The notes beneath the pieces were generated by a model. That model ran no database searches. It saw nothing but the letters and a program-made list of their open reading frames with translations, and was not told the origin of the DNA. Below, in pieces: positions 24,296 to 32,598 of a DNA stretch of 34,505 nt; position 1 is the first letter of the stretch; each line of letters starts with the position of its first letter. The position numbers and the translations under genes were made by a program. Source of the DNA: Variovorax sp. WDL1 (GTDB taxonomy: Bacteria; Pseudomonadota; Gammaproteobacteria; Burkholderiales; Burkholderiaceae_C); assembly GCF_001541225.1 (NCBI RefSeq), contig NZ_LMTS01000249.1, forward strand, positions 35,115-69,619. Reading direction: 5' to 3'.

Positions 24296-25324
24296 ATGCC
24301 CCAGCCGCCTTCCTTCTCCTCCTCTTCTTCCACGACGCCGAACGCGGGCGCCATCACCGACGTCGCAGGCATCGAGGTCGGCCATTTCAGCGATCCACGT
24401 CGCCCCACCGGCTGCACCGTGATCCTGGCGCGCGAAGGCGCAGTCGCCGGCGTGGACGTGCGCGGCGCCGCGCCCGGCACGCGCGAGACCGACCTGCTCG
24501 CGCCGGGCAATCTCGTGCAGCAGGTGCATGCCGTGATGCTCGCAGGCGGCAGCGCCTGGGGCCTGGCCGCGGCCGAGGGCGCGATGCGCTGGCTGGAGGA
24601 GCGCGGCATCGGCCTCGACGTGCGCTTCGGCACCCTGCCGATCGTGCCCGCCGCCGTGCTGTTCGACCTGCCTGTCGGCGATCCGCGCATCCGCCCCGAT
24701 GCGGCTGCGGGGTATGCGGCCTGCGAAGCCGCATCCACCAACGCGCCGGCCGAGGGCAATGTCGGCGCCGGCAGCGGCGCGCTGGTGGGCAAGCTCTTCG
24801 GTCTGCACCGCGCGATGAAGGGCGGCGTCGGCACTGCCTCGGTCACCGTCAACGGCGTGACCGTCGGCGCACTGATCGCCTGCAACGCACTCGGCGACGT
24901 GCTGGACGACACGGCGCAGGTGGTGGCCGGCGCGCGCACCGAGGACGGGCGCGCACTGCTCGACACCCGGCGCGCCCTGCTGAGCGGCGAGCTGCCCAAG
25001 CCCCTGCTGGCCGGCACCAACACGACGCTGGGCGTGGTGGCGACCGATGCCGTTCTGACCAAGGTGCAGGCCAGCCGCCTGGCGTCCGTGGCCCACGATG
25101 GTCTCGCGCGCGCCATCAATCCGGTGCACACCATGAGCGACGGCGACACCCTGTTCGCGCTGGCGACAGGGAGGGTGCCGCTCGAGGGCGACGCACCGGG
25201 GATGACGGTGCTGGGCACGATGGCGGCCGAAGCCGTGGCACGGGCGACGCTGCGGGCGGTGCTGGCGGCACGCACGGTGCGCATCGGCGACAGCTGCTTT
25301 CCCAGCGCCACGGAATGGCCCTGA
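24296..25324 (+). CDS. P1-family self-processing hydrolase (NylC/DmpA-like)
   Basis: A 342-aa N-terminal-nucleophile amidohydrolase. Family blocks are GCTVILAREGAVAGVDVRG, APGNLVQQVHAVMLAGGSA with WGLAAAEG, GNVGAGSGALVGKLFG and NTTLGVVATDAVLTK. In the nylon-oligomer hydrolase NylC the chain cuts itself between Asn and Thr and the new N-terminal Thr is the nucleophile; the equivalent pair here is Asn242-Thr243. Products would be alpha and beta chains of about 242 and 100 residues. Natural substrates of this group are mostly unknown (N-terminal peptides, D-esters, amide oligomers). A Ser-rich start lacks a signal, so it is cytoplasmic. Confidence 0.88.
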   Translation: MPQPPSFSSSSSTTPNAGAITDVAGIEVGHFSDPRRPTGCTVILAREGAVAGVDVRGAAPGTRETDLLAPGNLVQQVHAVMLAGGSAWGLAAAEGAMRWLEERGIGLDVRFGTLPIVPAAVLFDLPVGDPRIRPDAAAGYAACEAASTNAPAEGNVGAGSGALVGKLFGLHRAMKGGVGTASVTVNGVTVGALIACNALGDVLDDTAQVVAGARTEDGRALLDTRRALLSGELPKPLLAGTNTTLGVVATDAVLTKVQASRLASVAHDGLARAINPVHTMSDGDTLFALATGRVPLEGDAPGMTVLGTMAAEAVARATLRAVLAARTVRIGDSCFPSATEWP

Positions 25325-25439
25325 CGGGGCGAAGGCTCACCAACCTCGCACGCGCTTTGTAACCAAGCTCGCACCAAAGGCCAATCAAAATGCGCTGCCC
25401 CCCCGACCGGGCGCGTCCAAGCCCCTACCCGCCTGCTGC

Positions 25440-26783
25440 ATGCCCCGAACCATCCGCCTCGTCCTCCTGTCCATCCGTGACCTGATCGCCTCCGCCGGGC
25501 CGGTGGTGTTCCTCGTGATCGGGCTCCTGATCGCCGCCTACTGGTGGCTGGATCCACAACCGCCCAAACGCGTGACGCTCGCCACCGGCCCCTCGGGCAG
25601 CGCCTATGCCGAATTCGGCAAGCGCTACGCAGCGGCGCTCAAGGCCAACGGCATCGAGGTCGAGTTGAAACCCACCGACGGCTCGCAGGACAACCTGCAG
25701 CTGCTGCGCAGCGGTGGCGCCGACGTGGGCTTCGTGCGCGGAGGCAGCGCCGATCCGGTGGCGGACGAGGCAGCGGGGCTGACTTCGCTGGGCAGCCTGT
25801 TCTACGAACCGCTGTGGTTCTTCTACCGCGCCGACGCCGCGCAGGCGATCGACCGCAAGAGCGGGCGGCTGACATCGCTCACCCAGTTCAAGGACCTGCG
25901 CGTCAACGTCGACAAGCCCGGCAGCGGCGTGCCCGAGGTCATGGAACGGATGTTCCGTGCCAACCATCTGGACCCGCAGGCGCTGCAGCTGTCCCATCTC
26001 GAACAGACGCCCGCCACCGAGGCATTGCAGGCCGGGCTGCTCGACGTGATCGTGCTGGCCTCGGCGCCGCAATCGCCACTGGTGCAGCGGCTGCTGCGCG
26101 CGCCGGACATCCGGCTCATGGACTTCGACCAGAGCGACGCCTATTCGCGACGCTTCGCCTTCCTGCAGCCGGTCACGCTGCCGCGCGGCGTGGTCGACCT
26201 GGCGACCGACCTGCCGCCGCAGGACGAGCCGCTGGTCGCGGCCACCACCTCGCTGCTGGCGCGCGAGCAGACGCATCCCGCCCTGCGCCAACTCTTTGCG
26301 CAAGCGGCGCAGACCCTGCACAGCGACGCCGGCTGGTTCAACGGCGCGCGCGACTTCCCCAACACCCGCACCAGCGAGTTGCCGGTGAGCCCCGAGGGGG
26401 ACCGCGCCATCAACGGCACACCGCCCTTCTGGCAGCGCTACCTGCCCTTCTGGGCCAGCAACCTGGTGGAGCGCATGTGGCTGGTGCTGGGCGGCCTGCT
26501 GGTGCTGATGCTGCCGCTCAGCCGCGTGGTGCCGCCGCTGTACCAGTTCCGCGTGCGGCGGCGCGTGTTCCGCTGGTATGCGCGGCTGCGCGAGGTCGAG
26601 AACAAGCTGGAAGCCGGCAAGGGCGATCGCGAGGCGCTCATCGAGGAGCTGGACAACCTCGACCGCGTGGTCAACAAGGTGGCGGTGCCGCTCTCGTACG
26701 CGGAAGAGCTCTACGCGCTGCGCAACAACATCTACGCGGTGCGCAAGCGGGTGTTGGCCAGAATGCCGCGGTCAGCTGGCTAG
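25440..26783 (+). CDS. membrane-anchored TAXI-family solute-binding protein
   Basis: A 447-aa protein with an N-terminal anchor (about 17-37), a periplasmic TAXI domain (VTLATGPSGSAYAEFGKRYAAAL at its start, then SGGADVGFVRGGSA), a second membrane helix near 340-365 (MWLVLGGLLVLMLPLSRVVPP) and a basic, probably coiled-coil cytoplasmic tail of about 75 residues. TAXI proteins normally hand solutes to a TRAP permease, but no DctQM gene is nearby. The two-helix layout with a cytoplasmic tail suggests a sensor or an assembly role; this is inference. No Shine-Dalgarno sequence is seen. Its stop overlaps the convergent gene's stop in the sequence CTAG. Confidence 0.85.
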   Translation: MPRTIRLVLLSIRDLIASAGPVVFLVIGLLIAAYWWLDPQPPKRVTLATGPSGSAYAEFGKRYAAALKANGIEVELKPTDGSQDNLQLLRSGGADVGFVRGGSADPVADEAAGLTSLGSLFYEPLWFFYRADAAQAIDRKSGRLTSLTQFKDLRVNVDKPGSGVPEVMERMFRANHLDPQALQLSHLEQTPATEALQAGLLDVIVLASAPQSPLVQRLLRAPDIRLMDFDQSDAYSRRFAFLQPVTLPRGVVDLATDLPPQDEPLVAATTSLLAREQTHPALRQLFAQAAQTLHSDAGWFNGARDFPNTRTSELPVSPEGDRAINGTPPFWQRYLPFWASNLVERMWLVLGGLLVLMLPLSRVVPPLYQFRVRRRVFRWYARLREVENKLEAGKGDREALIEELDNLDRVVNKVAVPLSYAEELYALRNNIYAVRKRVLARMPRSAG

Positions 26784-27145
26784 ATGGAATCGGTGCGCGG
26801 CCGGCGTAGCGGATCGGGCACGCGGTTCATCCGGGCATACGCGCGCCGGCGGCGATAGGCGAGCACCGAGACCACACCGCGGCCGGCGAGATTGATGAGC
26901 GACACGGCCACGAGAAATCCATCTGCGACAACCACCGCGCTGTACAGCACTGCGGTGAGGTGCGACACGCTCCAGGATCCCCAGGTCATCAGCGAGATCG
27001 ACCGTGCCCCGTCGTTGCAGCGCCAGACCACGAGGATCTGCGGCACATAGGTCAGCACGCGGCAGGCATTCGTCACCAGGTATGCCCAGCCGATGGCGGC
27101 CAGCCACAAGTCCGGTTGCGCGCTCGACATCAGGGCCTGGCTCAT
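26780..27145 (-). CDS. small PQ-loop membrane protein
   Basis: A 121-aa protein with about three membrane helices and one PQ-loop: Pro35-Gln36 in VLTYVPQILVVWR, followed by DGARSISLMTWG. This is the size and layout of half-transporters such as SemiSWEET, which dimerise to carry small solutes. The basic tail (YRRRRAYARMNR) is probably cytoplasmic. The start at 27145 was chosen because GGAG lies five bases before the ATG; a frame extending to 27211 lacks such support. The substrate is unknown. Confidence 0.78.
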   Translation of the reverse strand: MSQALMSSAQPDLWLAAIGWAYLVTNACRVLTYVPQILVVWRCNDGARSISLMTWGSWSVSHLTAVLYSAVVVADGFLVAVSLINLAGRGVVSVLAYRRRRAYARMNRVPDPLRRPRTDSI

Positions 27146-27146
27146 C

Positions 27147-27297
27147 TCACTCCGCCTCTTCGCAAAAGGGATGAAAAGCCAGGGCATCGCGATCGCAGTA
27201 GCGGGCGACATAAGCCTGCGCGGCCTCGGGCGCGAAAGCCTCGTTTTCGGTCCAGGACTGCGCCAGGCGATCGAAAGCCTCGTAAAGCGGTCGCGCG
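27147..27297 (-). pseudogene. small reading frame without a start codon
   Basis: Between the sugar dehydrogenase stop and the PQ-loop start, one minus-strand frame reads ARPLYEAFDRLAQSWTEN, then EAFAPEAAQAYVARYCDRDA and ends FCEEAE with TGA at 27147-27149, one base before the next ATG. The composition (acidic, aromatic, well spread) looks like true protein. The frame has no ATG, GTG or TTG back to the in-frame TGA inside the dehydrogenase gene. It is either a 5'-truncated remnant, a CTG start, or a sequencing frameshift. I do not recognise it. Confidence 0.4.
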
Positions 27298-27306
27298 CTC
27301 GCGGGC

Positions 27307-28599
27307 TCAGCGCTCCAGCCGCAGCAGCTTGCCGTTGCTGCTGTCCGTCAGCAGGTAAAGCCAGCCGTCAGGCCCCTGCCGCACATCGCGGATGCGCTCC
27401 CCGCGCTCGGCCAGCAGGCGTTCGCGCGCCGTCACCGTGTTGCCGCTGAGCGTGAGCCGCCACAGCGCGGTCCCTGACAGTGCGCCGACGAACAGGCTGC
27501 CCTTCCAGTCGGGCAGCGCATCGCCGGTGTAGAAGGCCATGCCGCTGGGCGCGATCGAGGACTTCTGCGTGCCCGCCGTCCAGGCCGAGCCGTCGGACTT
27601 CTCCCAAAAGGTGAGCGGTTGTTCCATGCCGGCCTTGGCGGTGCCCTCGCCGACCTGCGTGAGGGTGCCGTACTCCTGGCCGTAGCTGATGATCGGCCAG
27701 CCGTAGTTCCTGCCAGGCAGCGCAAGGTTGACCTCGTCGCCGCCCTGCGGGCCATGCTCGCTCACCCAAAGGTCGCCTGTGGCGGGGTGCAGCGCCGCGC
27801 CCTGCACGTTGCGATGGCCGTAGCTCCAGATCTGCGGCTGCGCGCCGGCCACGCCTAAATCCGGATTGCCCGGCGCCGGCGCGCCGTCGGTGGTGATGCG
27901 CATCACCTTGCCGTGGCCACGCGTGAGGTCCTGGGCAAAGCCGCGCTGGTCGGTGCTGGAGCGCTCGCCCAGGGTCACGAACAAGTGGCCGCTGCGATCG
28001 AAGACCAGGCGCGAGCCGAAGTGCGCGCTGCTCTGCGCCTTGGGTTGCTGCCTGAAGATCACGAGCACATTGGCCAGGCTGCGGTTGGCTACGTCGAGCT
28101 CGGCGCGCGCGACCGCCGTGCCGTTGAAGCTGGCGTCGGCGCCGTCCCGTTCCGCATAGCTGAAGTAGATGCGGCGATTGCTGGCGAAGGCCGGGTCCAC
28201 CGCGACGTCGAGCAGGCCGCCCTGCCCCACCGCCTCGACCGCGGGGACGCCGCTGACCTGGTCGGCGCCGCCGTTGACCGGCGTGCCGTCGGGATTGCGC
28301 AGGCGCAACTGGCCGCCGCGCTGCGTCACCAGCAGCCTGCCGTCGGGCAGGAAGGCGAGGCCCCAGGGATTGGCGAGCCCGCTCGCCAGTTCGACCACCT
28401 TGACGTTCATCGGCGCGGGCGCCGGTGCAGGTGCAGGTGCCGGGTCCGGTGGAGGTGCGGGAGCCGGCGCCGGTGCGGGCGTGCCCGACCCAGAGACGCC
28501 GAAGGCATTGATCGCGACGCTGCCGCCGCCCCCACCACCGCCGCCGCAAGCCGCGAGAAAAAGCGCAGCCCCCGCCGTCCACCGCCATGCCGCTGCCAT
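27307..28599 (-). CDS. PQQ-type sugar dehydrogenase lipoprotein
   Basis: A 430-aa soluble glucose/sorbosone dehydrogenase-type beta-propeller (YliI/Asd family). Blocks include LANPWGLAFLPDGRLLVTQR, GQGGLLDVAVDP, HFGSRLVFDRSGHLFVTLGE, WSYGHRNVQGAALHP and WVSEHGPQGGDEVN. It oxidises aldose sugars, probably with PQQ, in the periplasm. The signal ends LAAC (Cys18), followed by a Gly run and an Ala-Pro repeat (about 40-63), a flexible spacer between lipid anchor and enzyme. AAGGAG five bases before the ATG fixes the start at 28599. PQQ synthesis genes are not in this window. It lies 82 bases after ettA on the same strand. Confidence 0.9.
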   Translation of the reverse strand: MAAAWRWTAGAALFLAACGGGGGGGGSVAINAFGVSGSGTPAPAPAPAPPPDPAPAPAPAPAPMNVKVVELASGLANPWGLAFLPDGRLLVTQRGGQLRLRNPDGTPVNGGADQVSGVPAVEAVGQGGLLDVAVDPAFASNRRIYFSYAERDGADASFNGTAVARAELDVANRSLANVLVIFRQQPKAQSSAHFGSRLVFDRSGHLFVTLGERSSTDQRGFAQDLTRGHGKVMRITTDGAPAPGNPDLGVAGAQPQIWSYGHRNVQGAALHPATGDLWVSEHGPQGGDEVNLALPGRNYGWPIISYGQEYGTLTQVGEGTAKAGMEQPLTFWEKSDGSAWTAGTQKSSIAPSGMAFYTGDALPDWKGSLFVGALSGTALWRLTLSGNTVTARERLLAERGERIRDVRQGPDGWLYLLTDSSNGKLLRLER

Positions 28600-28681
28600 G
28601 TCCGCTCCTTCAGGCGCTCCGCGCACCGGATTGGGAGTGGACGCCGGATTGCAGGCCGCCGGTGTCAGCGCACGCCGTTTC

Positions 28682-30343
<1,662 letters not shown>

Positions 30344-30345
30344 GG

Positions 30346-30777
30346 CTATCTTTGCTTGGGTGAAATCAGTTTGAGCTTGGGAAAATAGGTCTTGTAGCGC
30401 GCTCTATCGCGCGACACGAGGGTGCATCCCAGCAGCTGGGCATGCGCCCCGATATAGAAGTCCGGCAGCAGCGAGGGGCGCGTGCCGCCAGCCTTGCGGT
30501 ACTTGTGGAAGGCCAACGCCGCACCTCGCGCCGCCGCATAGGGAAAATCCAGGCGTTCGTACAGCCGTGGCGGCAGCGCTGCGTCGGCATCGCGATCCGT
30601 ATTGAAGTAGGCCGAAACCTCGGCGTAGATCAGCGGATTGATGGCAAGCTTACCGCGACTCAGGCAATCGGTGAGGGCCGCGGCCGACCAATCCATCCAT
30701 TTGGGGTCCTCATGGATGACGTCGATCAGCACGCTGCTGTCGATCAGGAAGGTTTCGGCCGCTTCAACGCTCGCCAC
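30346..30777 (-). CDS. vapC: PIN-domain toxin, VapC type
   Basis: A 143-aa ribonuclease toxin. The acidic Mg-binding residues of the PIN fold are Asp13 (FLIDSSVLIDV), Glu53 (NPLIYAEVSA), Asp106 (LLPDFYIGAHA) and Asp124 (LVSRDRARY). It likely cleaves RNA (tRNA or rRNA in studied VapCs) unless bound by the upstream antitoxin. It starts with GTG and overlaps the antitoxin gene by 14 bases, the usual arrangement for keeping toxin output low. Its stop lies two bases before ettA. The assignment to VapC is by family; the target is unknown. Confidence 0.88.
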   Translation of the reverse strand: MASVEAAETFLIDSSVLIDVIHEDPKWMDWSAAALTDCLSRGKLAINPLIYAEVSAYFNTDRDADAALPPRLYERLDFPYAAARGAALAFHKYRKAGGTRPSLLPDFYIGAHAQLLGCTLVSRDRARYKTYFPKLKLISPKQR

Positions 30778-31000
30778 GCGTCATCTCCAGCCATTGGTCG
30801 GCGGACAGGTCGAGCTTCGAGGTCGCGCTACCGCGCAGCAGCGCGATGGCCTCTTCCGCCGGCGTGGTCCTGCGCTTGACGGGTTTGACCACGATCTGCT
30901 TGTTGCGGTACTCGAACTCGACCTCGTCGTAGGGCTTGAGGCCCGCGAGCTCGCGGATGTTCTGCGGGATGGTCACCTGACCTTTGGATGTGAGTCGCAT
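30764..31000 (-). CDS. vapB: AbrB/MazE-fold antitoxin, VapB type
   Basis: A 78-aa antitoxin. The N-terminal SpoVT-AbrB DNA-binding fold is MRLTSKGQVTIPQNIRELAG, followed by a short beta-rich part (VEFEYRNKQIVVKPVKRR). The C-terminal toxin-binding tail ends DQWLEMTRGER, a common VapB ending. The ATG at 31000 is preferred to a TTG at 31021 because the AbrB fold begins exactly there and the TTG falls in the operator palindrome. It should neutralise the PIN toxin and repress its own promoter. Confidence 0.88.
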   Translation of the reverse strand: MRLTSKGQVTIPQNIRELAGLKPYDEVEFEYRNKQIVVKPVKRRTTPAEEAIALLRGSATSKLDLSADQWLEMTRGER

Positions 31001-31008
31001 GTTGCCGT

Positions 31009-31036
31009 TTGGTAATACCAACGAGGTAAGAGTTTA
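31009..31036 (-). promoter_or_regulatory. toxin-antitoxin promoter and palindromic operator
   Basis: The minus-strand -10 candidate TAAACT (31036-31031) is followed by the perfect palindrome TTGGTATTACCAA (31021-31009), with six-base arms about one central base. It covers the expected transcription start, so bound antitoxin would block initiation. It ends nine bases before the ATG. Confidence 0.55.
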
Positions 31037-31155
31037 GCGCACGGAAAGGATCAGGTTGCCTTGCCCTGCTGGCCGCCGGCTGCGGTGCGCTGCTATTCTT
31101 CGGCCAGCCGAGCGCGCCGGATCGCTGCGTGCGCCTGAACTCTCCTCCTCACCCC

Positions 31156-32376
31156 ATGTGCGCAACGCCCACCCACGACACTTTCGAGCAGGCCAGGCAG
31201 CTTTTTCTCGAGGGCCTGAAGGACTTCGAGGAAGGCCGCTTCGACGCCGCCGAGCAGCGCTTCCTGTCCTCTCTGGGCTTGCTTCCGGGCCGCGTCTCCA
31301 CCTTGGTCAATCTTGCCGCGACGCAGCTGAAGCTCTTGCGCCCGCAGGATGCGCTGGCAACCGCGCAGCAGGTGCTGGCGCTCGAGGCCGGCAATGCGGA
31401 TGCCTGGTTCCACAAGGCAAGCGCCCTCGGGCAGTTGAATCGCCACCAGGAGGCCCTGCTCGGCTACGAGAAGTCGCTGGCGCTCGCGCCGCCGGGCGCC
31501 GCGGAACCGTGGTTGCGCCACGGCCAGACCCTGCAGGCGCTGGACCAGCCCGCGCGCGCCCTCGTCTCCTACGAGCGCGCGCTGGCCGCCGATCCCGGCC
31601 TGGCGCAAGCCTGGAGCAACCGCGGAGGCATCCTGCGCGAGATGAAGCGCAACGAGGAAGCCGCCGAGGCCTTCAGGCAGGCGTTGGCGCACGGTGCCGA
31701 TCCCGAGCTGCACCGCTATTACCTGGCCTCCGTCTCGGCGCAGCCCGTTCCGCCTTCGGCGCCGGGCCACTATGTGGAGACGCTCTTCGACGACTATGCC
31801 GAGCAGTTCGATGCGCACCTTGTGGGCGTGCTGGGCTACCGTGCCCACAGCACGCTGGCCCGACATCTCGCGGCGCTGGGCCGTGGGCCTTTCCGCTCCA
31901 CGCTGGACCTCGGCTGCGGCACCGGCCTCTGCGCACCCTTTCTCAAGCCCATGACGGATAGGCTCGTGGGCGTCGACCTGTCGAGCCTGATGCTGGAGAA
32001 GGCGCAGGCCCTGGGGCTCTACGACCGGCTCGTGCACGCGGAGATCGTGGACCATCTGCAAGGCACGGACGAGCGCTACGACCTGGTCACCGCGGCCGAT
32101 GTCTTCATCTACGTCGGCGACCTCGAACCGGTCTTCGCGGCGCTCGGCCGGGCCATGGAGACCCATGGGCTCTTCTGCTTCTCGGCCGAGTGCACCGCCA
32201 GCGAAGCAGCCGACTTCGAGCTGCTACCGAGCCTGCGCTATGCGCAATCCGAACGCTACCTGCGGGCCCTGGCCGCGCGGCACGGCTTCGATCTGCTGCA
32301 GCTGGTTCATGCCCCGATCCGCGAAGACCAGCGCGAGCCCATCGCGGGCATGTACGTCTACCTGGCACGCCGATGA
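31156..32376 (+). CDS. TPR-repeat SAM-dependent methyltransferase
   Basis: A 406-aa fusion. Residues 8-185 hold about five tetratricopeptide repeats (for example NADAWFHKASALGQLNRHQE and LAQAWSNRGGILREMKRNEE). The C-terminal part is a class I methyltransferase with motif I at DLGCGTG (251-257) and an acidic ribose contact in VGVDLSS. The join contains the characteristic FDDYAEQFDAHLV. The TPR part probably recruits a protein substrate; target unknown. The ATG at 31156 is taken as start, but GTG at 31129 is possible. Neither has a good Shine-Dalgarno sequence. A TATTCT -10 lies at 31093-31098, divergent from the toxin-antitoxin unit. Confidence 0.87.
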   Translation: MCATPTHDTFEQARQLFLEGLKDFEEGRFDAAEQRFLSSLGLLPGRVSTLVNLAATQLKLLRPQDALATAQQVLALEAGNADAWFHKASALGQLNRHQEALLGYEKSLALAPPGAAEPWLRHGQTLQALDQPARALVSYERALAADPGLAQAWSNRGGILREMKRNEEAAEAFRQALAHGADPELHRYYLASVSAQPVPPSAPGHYVETLFDDYAEQFDAHLVGVLGYRAHSTLARHLAALGRGPFRSTLDLGCGTGLCAPFLKPMTDRLVGVDLSSLMLEKAQALGLYDRLVHAEIVDHLQGTDERYDLVTAADVFIYVGDLEPVFAALGRAMETHGLFCFSAECTASEAADFELLPSLRYAQSERYLRALAARHGFDLLQLVHAPIREDQREPIAGMYVYLARR

Positions 32377-32598
32377 ACCCGGGGTTTCGGGAGGTCGATC
32401 CGAGTCGTGCGACAATGCGCAGCGTTGCCGGGTCCAGTTGCCCGCAACACCGGCTCTCTGCCGAGGACGAAGAAGGCCCAGAATCCAGGCCCCTCTCGCT
32501 CCACTCCTGACCCTCATCTGCCCCTACTGGCCCGACGTCATCAAGACGCCCGGGTGGGCCGATACCACTGCGCCGTGGAAGGCGCTTGTTTGAACTCA
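32377..32598 (+). promoter_or_regulatory. long leader of rhlE
   Basis: A 222-base gap before rhlE holds no gene. GACAAT near 32409-32414 is a -10 candidate, which would give a leader of over 180 bases. An imperfect stem near 32423-32451 (GTTGCCGGG against CCCGCAAC) could fold. The length is suggestive of post-transcriptional control, as for cold-shock helicases. Confidence 0.35.
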
